The notes under the pieces: generated by a model
Databases searched by the model: none
The model's input: only the letters and a program-made list of their open reading frames with translations
Told to the model about the DNA's origin: nothing
Program-made: the position numbers and the translations under genes
Part shown: in pieces, positions 35,198-43,463 of the stretch
Numbering within the stretch: the first letter of the stretch is position 1
Layout of the letters: each line of letters begins with the position of its first letter
Source: Pseudobdellovibrionaceae bacterium
GTDB lineage: Bacteria > Bdellovibrionota > Bdellovibrionia > Bdellovibrionales > UBA1609
Assembly (NCBI GenBank): GCA_947444305.1
Contig: CANEZP010000003.1
Span: forward strand, 186,001-250,000
DNA: 64,000 bases
Reading direction: 5' to 3'

Positions 35198-35670
35198 AAC
35201 TGCGTTTCTTGATCCTCGAGGGCGGCAAACCGCCCGCGTGGGTCGCGACGGCCCGGGCCGAATACGCCGCAAAGATTTCGCCGTTCGCTTCTTTCGAAAT
35301 CAAATTATTGAAAAGTCCAAATGCCGACCGCGACGGAGCGGCGGTGAAGCAGCGGCTCGAAGCCGACTTAATCTTGCGCGAGGTCGGCGAAAAAGATTTG
35401 CTCGTCATCTTCGACGAGCGCGGCAAGCTCGCCAAAACGAGCGAAGATTTTTCGGCCGCGCTTTCTAAAATTCTTGAGAGCGGCAAAAGCCAAATCGTTT
35501 TTTGCATCGGCGGCCCCTACGGCTTCGCCGAGGAAGTGAAAAAGCGCGCGCAAGTCTCGTGGAGTTTATCACCTTTGACCATGAATCACTGGATCGCGGG
35601 CCTTATGGCCCTCGAACAACTCTACCGCGGCTTCACCATCATCCGCGGCCTTCCGTACCACAACCGCTAA
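35194..35670 (+). CDS. rlmH: 23S rRNA pseudouridine-1915 N3-methyltransferase RlmH
   Basis: 158 residues, full length for this SPOUT (knotted) methyltransferase. The SAM knot region has FCIGGPYGFAEEV and the C-terminus SLSPLTMNHWIAGLMALEQLYRGF matches the family, with the usual YH near the end. It methylates pseudouridine 1915 in helix 69 of 23S rRNA. Overlap with the nadD-rsfS stop by 4 nt makes it the end of the obgE-nadD/rsfS-rlmH unit, all tied to ribosome maturation. Confidence 0.93.
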   Translation: MKLRFLILEGGKPPAWVATARAEYAAKISPFASFEIKLLKSPNADRDGAAVKQRLEADLILREVGEKDLLVIFDERGKLAKTSEDFSAALSKILESGKSQIVFCIGGPYGFAEEVKKRAQVSWSLSPLTMNHWIAGLMALEQLYRGFTIIRGLPYHNR

Positions 35671-35716
35671 AACCCGGCCGGCTCGGCCCGCGCGGTCTGC
35701 CTTTAGGGCACATAAA

Positions 35717-37129
35717 TCAGAGGGTCTTGTCTAAGTCTTCGAGCAGACTTTTCTCTTCGGTACCCGTACATGGGGCGAGATCGATTTCGCCCATGTCGTT
35801 CAACTTAGAAATTTCATTGCTCAACGGAGAGAAGCGGTAACGGCTGGTATTAAAAGTGTAGCCGAGCGAGTAGCGGCCACTACTCAATTTATTTAGGCGC
35901 AACGTCACCGAAAGTGAATCGCCGTTTCGTTCTAAGGTGGCCGAGCTTCTCCGGGGTTTCACTTCGAGTACTTCGGCCGAGAACGACTGAGTTGTTCGTT
36001 CGCCGGGTTCTCCACTCTCAATGCAGTTTGGCTGCGGAATTAGCGCGACCCCTGCGCGTTTCGAGTTAAAATCTTCGACGCTCAACGTGACCGGGAGAGG
36101 TGAGGCTTTCAAGCGCGCCCCGTTGATTTGGATTTGCGCCCTTGGGCTTTTTAAGAAATCGCGCATGGCAGCTTTGATGCCCTGATTGATGCTGATTTCG
36201 AGTCCTTCTTTCGATAGCGTTTTGATCGTATTCGCGTTCAAACTGCGGCACTGCGGGGCGGGCGGGCGCCAGCCGGGAAGATCAAAGCAAGCGGCGTGGG
36301 CGGCCGTCGCCAAGTTTGGGCGTGGAGCATTTTGCTTTCTATTAAATAAAAGTTCAAACAGTCTTGAGGTTGCATCAATCTGCCCGGCCTCGGTGCTTTT
36401 TGATATTACACCGAGCACTTCGTTAAGATTGTTGCGCGCAAAAACCGGCGCGCCGGAGTTCCCGCTGACAATTTTGCATAATTTCGTGCCCCATAGGTTC
36501 GGGAACTTTGAGAGGTGCAGCGGTAAGGAATCAACATCCACTTCGCAATCGACCGAATCGAGACGAAGAATCTTAGTATCCTCGCCGGGCTGGTTAACGA
36601 CCAACGCGGTGACGTGGGTGAGATCGCTCGCGATCTCGGACGGTGGTCGTACGTAGTTGTAGCCGAGCGCCGGGGTTTTTAGTTCTAAGGCCGCGAAGTC
36701 GGTCGAGTAAACTTCGCTTGGACTGTAGAATGATTTTTGGACACGGCTAATTTCAAAAGTGCGGCTAGGATTCCCGGGGGCAGCGACGGTCCGGAAGTAG
36801 GATCGGCCTTGGCCAATCGACGAAGTGCAATGGCCGGCGGTGAGAACCTGAGTCGCGGAGTAGAGCGCACCCGTACAGCGATTTACGGAAGTTGAGGTAA
36901 TTTGGTATCCGTAACGGCTTTCGGTCCGGCTCGAGATCGTCAGGATGACGCCCAAAGAATTTGTACAGCGATCGGGATTAGAACAACTGAGGTCTACCGT
37001 GTTTACATCGTAGTCACCGTCGACCACGAAAGAATTGGGGCGGTCTTTTATGTCGTCACAGCCGATCAAGGTACTTAAAATTATAAACACGGCGAAAAGA
37101 AATTTCACGCTAGCGCGAACCGAAACCAC
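35717..37129 (-). CDS. Trypsin-like (S1) serine protease lipoprotein, paralogue 1
   Basis: 470 residues. The signal peptide ends in a lipobox (TLIGC). The S1 protease domain covers about 50-280 with the catalytic His in VLTAGHC, Asp in STDFAALEL and Ser in VSGNSGAPVF. The C-terminal 190 residues form a second, unrecognised beta-rich region. GTG is the likely start, with AGGAGG 6 nt upstream. It is a close paralogue of the next gene upstream, in the same orientation 68 bp away. Surface or periplasmic proteolysis is inferred. Confidence 0.88.
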   Translation of the reverse strand: MVSVRASVKFLFAVFIILSTLIGCDDIKDRPNSFVVDGDYDVNTVDLSCSNPDRCTNSLGVILTISSRTESRYGYQITSTSVNRCTGALYSATQVLTAGHCTSSIGQGRSYFRTVAAPGNPSRTFEISRVQKSFYSPSEVYSTDFAALELKTPALGYNYVRPPSEIASDLTHVTALVVNQPGEDTKILRLDSVDCEVDVDSLPLHLSKFPNLWGTKLCKIVSGNSGAPVFARNNLNEVLGVISKSTEAGQIDATSRLFELLFNRKQNAPRPNLATAAHAACFDLPGWRPPAPQCRSLNANTIKTLSKEGLEISINQGIKAAMRDFLKSPRAQIQINGARLKASPLPVTLSVEDFNSKRAGVALIPQPNCIESGEPGERTTQSFSAEVLEVKPRRSSATLERNGDSLSVTLRLNKLSSGRYSLGYTFNTSRYRFSPLSNEISKLNDMGEIDLAPCTGTEEKSLLEDLDKTL

Positions 37130-37197
37130 CCTGATCCTCCTGGAACGAATGGTCTCGGCTATTTCAACATCCGGGCCACGACTGGCCCAAGTCTGAC

Positions 37198-38577
37198 TTA
37201 GGGATTAGCGTCGTCTCTTTCAGAGCAAGATTGTAAATCGAATTCTAGGCCGTATTTTAATAGCGCTTCGGATTTAGCGGTAAGCTTGTAGCTGAAACCG
37301 GCACCGCTAAAATCGTAGTTCACTCGCCATTTGCCACTAGCAAGTTTTGAAAAAGTGATCCACGGCTGAAAACGTTCCGGAACCTCTTCGAGTGTTACAG
37401 GATTCTGCGCGAACTTCGCCCGGTAAACGCGAGTTTTTACCGAGGATCCATAACCACTGGCCAAAGTTCCGCGCTCGAGGCAAGCGGGGATGGGCAGGGC
37501 AATTAAGGTAAGGGCATCATCTTCGGTCAAAGACCAAGATTTCTCGGCGGTGATCCATTTCAATGAAGTTTTGATTGTGGCCGGACCGAGATTTAAAATG
37601 GACTCAGGTGATTCCCGGTGATTTTCAAGAATGTTTTTGCCCGCGGCTACGATGGCGTTCGAGAACCGTTCCCCCAACATCTTTTTGATCGAATCTTCGG
37701 TCAAAATTTGACAACCGGATGCGGGCGCCGGCCAACCCGGAAGAGTGAAGCAGGCGGCATTGGCGAAGGTCGCAAGGTTTCGGAAAGATTCGGGTTCACG
37801 GTAAGTATTTAAGCTGTACCCGTATTTCGATCCGGCCTCCGTGCTGCGCGATAAAACACCGAGTACTTCTTGTAGCGCACCTTCCGCGAAAACCGGGCCT
37901 CCTGAATTTCCGCTCACAAGCTTGCATAATTTGGTTCCCCAGATCGAGGGCAACTGCGCGACGTGCATCGGCTTGGTTGCCGTATCGACTTCGCAATCAA
38001 CCGCGTCTAATTTAAAAGTGTTCGTGTCGGCGCCGGGTTGGTTTACGACAAGCGCGGTCACTTTCGTAAGCGACTCTGAGATTTCGACCGCGGAACGTAC
38101 GTAATCGTAACCATGTGCCGGCCGGATAAGTTCGAGCGACGCGAAGTCACCCGAATAGAGATTGCTAGAGTCGAAATGCGATTGCAGCACGCGTCTTACT
38201 TCGAATGTCTGACTAGGCCGGCCCGGAGTGGCGACGGTGCGGAAGTAGGATTTTCCCTTACCCATTTCCGAAGTGCAATGCCCTGCCGTAAGAACCTGGG
38301 TTGCCGAGTAAAGTGCGCCGGTGCATCGGCTCACCGAAGTGGTGACTAGTGTGTAACCGTATTTTTCTTCGCTCGTCGTCGACACCGTGAGCACGACGCC
38401 GAGTGAATTTGTGCATCTCGCCGGGTCTGAACATTCAAGCGAGACTGAGTTGACGTCGTACGAACCTTCGACGGTGAACGGATTGGGACGATCTTCCGGT
38501 TCGGAGCAGCCGATGAGAGCCGACAGTGTAGTTGCGGTTAAGATGGTGAGTTGCAGAGCGAATTTTAGTTTGTTCAT
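37198..38577 (-). CDS. Trypsin-like (S1) serine protease lipoprotein, paralogue 2
   Basis: 459 residues with the same architecture as its neighbour: lipobox (ALIGC), RCTNSLGV segment, catalytic His (VLTAGHC), Asp (SGDFASLEL) and Ser (VSGNSGGPVF, the canonical GNSGGP). A C-terminal region of about 180 residues is conserved between the two copies but diverges more than the protease domain. An AGGAGG site lies 6 nt before the ATG. Tandem duplication is the simplest origin. Confidence 0.9.
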   Translation of the reverse strand: MNKLKFALQLTILTATTLSALIGCSEPEDRPNPFTVEGSYDVNSVSLECSDPARCTNSLGVVLTVSTTSEEKYGYTLVTTSVSRCTGALYSATQVLTAGHCTSEMGKGKSYFRTVATPGRPSQTFEVRRVLQSHFDSSNLYSGDFASLELIRPAHGYDYVRSAVEISESLTKVTALVVNQPGADTNTFKLDAVDCEVDTATKPMHVAQLPSIWGTKLCKLVSGNSGGPVFAEGALQEVLGVLSRSTEAGSKYGYSLNTYREPESFRNLATFANAACFTLPGWPAPASGCQILTEDSIKKMLGERFSNAIVAAGKNILENHRESPESILNLGPATIKTSLKWITAEKSWSLTEDDALTLIALPIPACLERGTLASGYGSSVKTRVYRAKFAQNPVTLEEVPERFQPWITFSKLASGKWRVNYDFSGAGFSYKLTAKSEALLKYGLEFDLQSCSERDDANP

Positions 38578-38740
38578 GAACGTCCTCCTGGATCGTGCGA
38601 ACCACTAATCCAAGTTTCGCGCCGCTTAAATTTGTTCGCGGCCGCCACTACGTTGACGGGCGCGCTCTGCGTGTACGGAAAACGATTCTCCGTTGTAGGA
38701 CCTGGAAAAAATCGCGCGAGATTTGCATAGTTAAAAAGAG

Positions 38741-39358
38741 ATGAAGCTCCGGCACGCTTGCTTAGTTTGTGGAATCACGTTCGGGACGAAATCCGGTTTG
38801 TGCGGACATTGCGCGCCCAAGTTGTTCGCCTTGCGCGAACCCACCGCCCGATGCGAGCGCGGGCTTGAAACGCGAAGCTTGTTCGCCTGGCAACGCGACG
38901 GCTACCCGGCACACCGCTCGATCGTGCACCAACTTAAGGGCCAGGAAGATCCGGAAGCTTGGCTGGAGTTCGCGGCGTGGATGGTTCAGGTGATGGAGCT
39001 CAATCCGGGTAGGCGCCGGCGGGTGCTCGTGCCGGTTCCTTCGAAGGGTTTGAATCATGCTCTCGGTTGGGCGCGTGCACTTTCGCATTGGACCGGGTGG
39101 CCCGTTGCCGACGTCCTCGAGAAAGAAGACGGCCGGCAAAACAAGACACTGAATAGATACGACCGTGGTCGGCGGCGCTTCCGCCCGAAAGCCGAGACAT
39201 CCGGTAATGAATACACGGATGCGGTGATCGTCGACGACATCGTCACGACCGGCGCGACGGCCTTAGCGGCCTTCCGGGCCTTGGGACGGCCTAGGAAATG
39301 TGAAGTGTGGTGCTTAATGGACCGGCGCCCTTGGCAAGGTGAGGGGCCGCTGTTATAA
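38741..39358 (+). CDS. comF: ComF-family phosphoribosyltransferase-like protein
   Basis: 205 residues. An N-terminal zinc ribbon has CLVCGITF ... LCGHC, and the C-terminal phosphoribosyltransferase fold has VIVDDIVTTGATA. ComF proteins take part in DNA uptake or recombination, often without known substrate. The NKTLNRYDRGRRRF segment in the middle is the usual basic ComF motif. It starts upstream of lolA and rimO, divergent from the protease pair. The start with AAAAAGAG directly upstream has only a weak ribosome site. Confidence 0.88.
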   Translation: MKLRHACLVCGITFGTKSGLCGHCAPKLFALREPTARCERGLETRSLFAWQRDGYPAHRSIVHQLKGQEDPEAWLEFAAWMVQVMELNPGRRRRVLVPVPSKGLNHALGWARALSHWTGWPVADVLEKEDGRQNKTLNRYDRGRRRFRPKAETSGNEYTDAVIVDDIVTTGATALAAFRALGRPRKCEVWCLMDRRPWQGEGPLL

Positions 39359-39367
39359 ACTTTGACC

Positions 39368-40030
39368 ATGCGCATACTGATCGCCCTTTTCATGCTGGTT
39401 TCTACCGGTTTATCCACCACGGCCGTTTTCGCCAAACCCGCCCCCGCACCCACGATGGCCGCGAAGGACGTCGACGGTGTGCTTTCAAAATACCGTCAAG
39501 CACCCGCCATTCAGGCGAAGGTTAAGAAAACCGTCGTGCAGGAAACTATGGGCACCGAGAACACCAGCACCGGCGATTTTTATTTCTCGAAGGGTAAGCT
39601 CCGCCTAGATTTCACTTCTCCGGAAAAAACATCTTTAGTTTATGACGGAAAGTTCGTTTGGCTCGAATCGCGCCTGGACGATAAAAACATCCAAGTTACC
39701 AAAATGCGCACGAACGAACTAAAGCGCTCGAAGTCGGTGCTGACCGCCTTGTTCGAGAAAAAAGATATTCTGCGTAACTTCAAAATGGTGAAGACCGCCG
39801 AAGCCGAAGGCGCAAAGAATTACTTTTTTGAACCCAAGAAGAAAAAGGCCGAAGACGAAATCCAGCTGCTGCAAATCGTGTTGAAGAACAAAGAGCTCGA
39901 CCGTATCTCCTACAAAGACCAGCTCGAGAACACCGTGAGCTTTGATTTTAGCCAAGTGACCAAAGGGAAAGTTCCGGCAGCAAAGTTTTCCTACAAAGTT
40001 CCCAAGAACGCACAAGTGACAGAAATTTAG
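39368..40030 (+). CDS. lolA: Outer-membrane lipoprotein carrier protein LolA
   Basis: 220 residues from the ATG at 39368; a TTG two codons earlier is in frame. A signal peptide (LIALFMLVSTGLSTTAVFA) precedes a LolA-type incomplete beta barrel (GDFYFSKGKLRLDFTSPEKT, LVYDGKFVWL). It shuttles lipoproteins from LolCDE to the outer membrane, fitting the many lipoproteins in the window. It lies 9 nt after comF and 6 nt before rimO. Confidence 0.87.
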   Translation: MRILIALFMLVSTGLSTTAVFAKPAPAPTMAAKDVDGVLSKYRQAPAIQAKVKKTVVQETMGTENTSTGDFYFSKGKLRLDFTSPEKTSLVYDGKFVWLESRLDDKNIQVTKMRTNELKRSKSVLTALFEKKDILRNFKMVKTAEAEGAKNYFFEPKKKKAEDEIQLLQIVLKNKELDRISYKDQLENTVSFDFSQVTKGKVPAAKFSYKVPKNAQVTEI

Positions 40031-40036
40031 GAAGTT

Positions 40037-41437
40037 ATGAAAGAAGTTTTGCCGCCCCGATCCTCGCAAGAGCCCTTGAAGAAAGTCCATTTCGTATCCC
40101 TGGGTTGCCCGAAAAATTTGGTCGATACCGAGATCATGGCCGGCTCGCTCATGCGGGATGGTTACCAAGTCGTCGGCGAAGCCGGGGACGCCGATACGGT
40201 CATCATCAATACCTGTGGTTTTATCGAAGCCTCGAAACAAGAGTCGATCGACAAAATCTTAGAGATGGCCGAGCTCAAAAAAGGCGGCAAATTGCAGAAG
40301 GTCGTCGCGGCTGGCTGCCTCACCCAACGTTATAAAGACGATCTCGTTGCGGGACTACCCGAAGCGGATCTGTTCGTTGGTTCGGGACAATTCCAAAATA
40401 TCGCGCAGATTTTGAAGGATTCCAAAAACGGCGGCAAAGAAAAGCGTTTCTGGAATTTGCCTACGTACTTACAGGAAGACAGCACCCCGCGCATCAACTC
40501 GCAACCCCGCCACCGCGCTTACCTCAAGATCTCCGAAGGTTGTAAAAAGCGCTGCGCCTTTTGCGCGATCCCTTTGATCCGCGGCAATCTTCAATCTCGT
40601 CAGCTCGGCGGCATTCTCGGCGAAGCCAAATTGCTGGTCGCCGGTGGCGTCAAAGAGTTGATCGTCGTCAGTCACGACTTTACCGATTTCGGTTGGGACT
40701 TGCGTAAGCAGAATGCGCAAGCGAAAGAATCTCCCGACGAACTGTTGCGCGTTTTGTCCGACGAATCCGGCGCAGAGTGGATCCGCGTGCTTTATCTTTA
40801 TCCCGACGGCGTTTCGAAACAGACTTTAGATTTGATGAGCTCGCGAAAAAACCTGGTGAAGTATTTCGACATGCCTCTTCAACACGTGAACAACGATGTG
40901 TTGAAAAACATGAATCGCCGCATGACCCGTGAAAAGATCGAAGGTGTGCTGACGGACATTCGCATGCGCATTCCCGAAGCGGCGATCCGCACCCAATTCA
41001 TCGTCGGGTACCCTGGGGAGACCGAAGAGAACTTCGAAGAACTTCTTCGCTTTGTCGAGAAGATGCGTTTCGACCGCGTTGGTTGCTTTATGTATTCGCA
41101 GGAAGAAAGCACCAAAGCGGGTACGCTGCCGAATCAAGTAGACGAAGCGACGAAGCAGCGCCGGCATGACACCCTGATGGAAATGCAACAAGAGATCAGT
41201 CGAACTAAACACGCTCAGTTTATCGGTAAAAAGCTTCAGGTATTGGTCGAAGGCGTCAGCGAAGAGACCGAATTGTTGTTACAGGGAAGACATTCCCAAC
41301 AAGCTCCTGACATTGACGGGGTCACGTACATCAACGACGGCGAGGCTAGAATCGGCGACATGGTCGAAGTCACGATTACCGATTCGATGGACTATGATCT
41401 GGTCGGCGGGATCACCCCGACCGAGGGCCCGCACTAA
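40037..41437 (+). CDS. rimO: Ribosomal protein uS12 methylthiotransferase RimO
   Basis: 466 residues. The N-terminal UPF0004 domain (VSLGCPKNLVDTEIMAG, INTCGFIEASKQESI) holds three cysteines for one cluster. The radical-SAM domain has CKKRCAFC, and a TRAM domain is at the C-terminus (about 395-460). The SLGCPKNLVD start separates RimO from MiaB. It adds a methylthio group to Asp89 of uS12. Confidence 0.95.
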   Translation: MKEVLPPRSSQEPLKKVHFVSLGCPKNLVDTEIMAGSLMRDGYQVVGEAGDADTVIINTCGFIEASKQESIDKILEMAELKKGGKLQKVVAAGCLTQRYKDDLVAGLPEADLFVGSGQFQNIAQILKDSKNGGKEKRFWNLPTYLQEDSTPRINSQPRHRAYLKISEGCKKRCAFCAIPLIRGNLQSRQLGGILGEAKLLVAGGVKELIVVSHDFTDFGWDLRKQNAQAKESPDELLRVLSDESGAEWIRVLYLYPDGVSKQTLDLMSSRKNLVKYFDMPLQHVNNDVLKNMNRRMTREKIEGVLTDIRMRIPEAAIRTQFIVGYPGETEENFEELLRFVEKMRFDRVGCFMYSQEESTKAGTLPNQVDEATKQRRHDTLMEMQQEISRTKHAQFIGKKLQVLVEGVSEETELLLQGRHSQQAPDIDGVTYINDGEARIGDMVEVTITDSMDYDLVGGITPTEGPH

Positions 41438-41462
41438 CTAGCCGGAATCAGACAAGTAATTA

Positions 41463-41491
41463 TTGACATCACAAGTCAGCGGCGCTCCAAT
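41463..41491 (+). promoter_or_regulatory. Sigma70-type promoter candidate for the 25-aa ORF
   Basis: TTGACA (41463-41468) is a consensus -35. TCCAAT (41486-41491) follows after 17 nt and matches 4 of 6 consensus -10 bases. The predicted transcript start near 41498 gives a short leader before the GTG at 41519. Confidence 0.5.
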
Positions 41492-41518
41492 AGTATTAAG
41501 GGTTTTGGGGGTGTAGCA

Positions 41519-41596
41519 GTGATTACTGGTAATTTCGTGATGATGTTCGTAACTTCGGTCGTGATCTTTTTCGTCGTTAACGTGCTCGTGAATTAA
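41519..41596 (+). CDS. Probable 25-residue hydrophobic membrane peptide
   Basis: Twenty-five codons from a GTG, reading MITGNFVMMFVTSVVIFFVV then NVLVN and stopping at TAA. Residues 5-24 form one continuous hydrophobic segment long enough to cross the membrane. GGGGGTG lies 5 nt upstream as a ribosome site and a consensus TTGACA promoter is positioned for it. It lies in an otherwise gene-free 238-bp gap before the outer-membrane protein gene. Function unknown; small membrane proteins often regulate transporters or sensors. An alternative is a translated leader. The opposite strand has a 63-codon frame without a ribosome site. Confidence 0.45.
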   Translation: MITGNFVMMFVTSVVIFFVVNVLVN

Positions 41597-41615
41597 TTTC
41601 GCAAAAAATTCCGCA

Positions 41616-41643
41616 TTGACTTTTTTCATGCAATGCGTTAAAT
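41616..41643 (+). promoter_or_regulatory. Sigma70-type promoter candidate for the outer-membrane barrel gene
   Basis: TTGACT (41616-41621), 16-nt spacer, TTAAAT (41638-41643). The predicted start near 41650 falls in the left arm of a 7-bp inverted repeat (GGGACTC 41647-41653 / GAGTCCC 41668-41674) whose right arm holds the GGAG ribosome site. Confidence 0.5.
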
Positions 41644-41675
41644 GGTGGGACTCACAGTAGTTTATTGGAGTCCCG

Positions 41676-42917
41676 GTGCCTCAAGCCCCCGCAAAAATCT
41701 CGCAACTTCTGGCTTTGTTTTTGGCTTCCGTTTTGTCGTGCGCGAGCGCCTGGGCCGAAGTTACGGTCAACGATTCGAGGGTGTGGCGGCGCGCCCGCTT
41801 GGTCAATACGAGCCAGCAGGTCTGGTCTTTTCAGTCCTCTTACCAAAAAACCAGCGACCGCTTCGGTAGTTCTGGACGAGTCGAAGGTCTAGGCGCGAAG
41901 TACGCCCGCGCGATCACCTGGGGCCAGCTGCTCAAATCGGAAACCTCCGATCAAGGGCGCGCGGACATGGAAAGCTACATGCGCACCCGCAACGCGAAAA
42001 CAAACGACATCGCGGCGACCTCTTCTTACCAAGTTGAACGCGAAGACGTCGGCATGTCGGTCGATTGGGCTTACGGTTTGACCCGTAGCTGGATGATCGG
42101 ATTTCAACTCCCGCTAATGTTAAGGCGTACGCAAGTCTCTACCCGAGTGGATATGACCCCGACGCTCGCGCAGGGCGTGGGCCAAAAATCTCAAGCCTCG
42201 ATGCTGAGCATGGACAACGGCAAAGTCAGCGCGAAGGTGAAATCGTTAGCCGAAGAGGAACTGGCAAATTCCGGTTACGACAACGTGCCCGATCAAAATC
42301 AAAGTTGGGAATGGGGCGACGTCAGCTTACTCAGCCAGTTTTATCTAGCCGAAGGTTACCGTTGGCATTGGTCGCTCCAGCAGATGGTGCGGTTTCCGAC
42401 CTCGCAAAACCCTTCAGTTTCGGATTATCTCGTTCAAGCCGGCGACAGCGGGCAAGTGGATTTAGGAATTACGTCGCTCGTCGATTGGCGCACTCGCCAT
42501 TGGACTTTGGGCGGCCGGCTCGGTTACGTGTCGCAATTGCCTGATTCAGCCAAGATGCGCGTGGGTGAGGGTGATTTGAAATCGGTTGATCCGAAGGTGC
42601 ACCGCGATCTCGGTGATTGGGCGTGGGGCGCGTTCGACGCCGATTACCGCGTCAATCGCCGTATGGAATTAGGTCTTCAATATTCGTTCTTAGCCAAATC
42701 GCGCGATAAATATAAAGGCGGCGGCGTGAGCGCGACCGGGACCGATCAAGAAATTCATCAAACCCGTCTCGCCGTACTTTACGATATCGGCACGACGACG
42801 TCGCGCCGGGGCGTGGATAAAAAATGGATGGCTTCGCTCGGTTACACCCAACCGTGGGCGGGCAAGAATAGCGCCGATTCCGGCAAGGCCGCGGTCGAAC
42901 TCATCAGCTATTTTTAA
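41676..42917 (+). CDS. Outer-membrane beta-barrel protein
   Basis: 413 residues. The signal peptide (LLALFLASVLSCASAWA) precedes a chain of alternating polar and hydrophobic strands separated by short turns, and the last residues are VELISYF, the C-terminal Phe expected by the BAM machinery. The GTG start has GGAG 5 nt upstream. It resembles generic outer-membrane porin or transporter barrels, without a specific family I can name. Strands such as WHWSLQQMVRF and RHWTLGGRLGYVSQL are clear. Cargo unknown. Confidence 0.75.
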   Translation: MPQAPAKISQLLALFLASVLSCASAWAEVTVNDSRVWRRARLVNTSQQVWSFQSSYQKTSDRFGSSGRVEGLGAKYARAITWGQLLKSETSDQGRADMESYMRTRNAKTNDIAATSSYQVEREDVGMSVDWAYGLTRSWMIGFQLPLMLRRTQVSTRVDMTPTLAQGVGQKSQASMLSMDNGKVSAKVKSLAEEELANSGYDNVPDQNQSWEWGDVSLLSQFYLAEGYRWHWSLQQMVRFPTSQNPSVSDYLVQAGDSGQVDLGITSLVDWRTRHWTLGGRLGYVSQLPDSAKMRVGEGDLKSVDPKVHRDLGDWAWGAFDADYRVNRRMELGLQYSFLAKSRDKYKGGGVSATGTDQEIHQTRLAVLYDIGTTTSRRGVDKKWMASLGYTQPWAGKNSADSGKAAVELISYF

Positions 42918-42933
42918 AGGCGCGCGAGCGCCT
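42918..42933 (-). terminator. Hairpin between the barrel gene and hpt
   Basis: AGGCGC-GCGA-GCGCCT is a perfect 6-bp hairpin between convergent genes. On the minus strand it is followed by TTTAAAAA, so it could end the hpt transcript. On the plus strand C-rich sequence follows and termination is unlikely. Confidence 0.45.
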
Positions 42934-42940
42934 CCCCAAG

Positions 42941-43453
42941 TTACTGCGTGAAATTATAGATGTCGGAGTAGTTACGGCCGAGTTCTTCGGAATCCATGCC
43001 GTAGCCGATGACGAAGCGATCTTCGATCGTGCGGCCGACGTAATCGGGCTGGATCGAGATTTGGCGAAGAGCCGGCTTATCCAGCAAAGCGACGACCTTG
43101 AGCGAAGCGGGGAACGAGGCCTGTAAGCGTGACTTCAAAAAGCTGAGCGTTCGACCGGCGTCAATAATTTCTTCGATGATCAAAACATGTTTGCCTTGAA
43201 CGTCGACCGAGACGTCACGCAAAATCCGGCAGCTTTCACCTTTAGGTGAAGTGACGTAAACGAAGTCGATCACTTGCGGCAGTTTGATCTTACGAGCGAG
43301 ATCGGCCATGAACAAAACCGAACCTTTGAGTGGGCAGATCAGGACGAGCTCTTTGCCTTCGTAATCGCGTTCAATCTCACGCGCGATTTCGCTGACGATC
43401 TCTTGAATTTCGCTGGCGGTAATGGACGGGATCATTCCTTCGCGGACTTGCAT
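42941..43453 (-). CDS. hpt: Hypoxanthine(-guanine) phosphoribosyltransferase
   Basis: 170 residues. The PRPP-binding loop reads VLIIEEIIDAGRTLSFL, where the canonical form is VEDIIDTG, and the pyrophosphate loop is CPLKGSVLFMADL. The product converts hypoxanthine or guanine plus PRPP to IMP or GMP, complementing the nucleoside phosphorylase operon. It ends close to a convergent hairpin. It follows the TPR gene at 10 nt. Confidence 0.9.
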   Translation of the reverse strand: MQVREGMIPSITASEIQEIVSEIAREIERDYEGKELVLICPLKGSVLFMADLARKIKLPQVIDFVYVTSPKGESCRILRDVSVDVQGKHVLIIEEIIDAGRTLSFLKSRLQASFPASLKVVALLDKPALRQISIQPDYVGRTIEDRFVIGYGMDSEELGRNYSDIYNFTQ

Positions 43454-43463
43454 GTGAACTCCT

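Noticed and set aside
41438-41629. Leftward 63-codon His-rich frame in the rimO-barrel gap
   Set aside because: It has no ribosome site, and its His-rich composition is the antisense of the hydrophobic 25-codon frame, which has both promoter and ribosome site.
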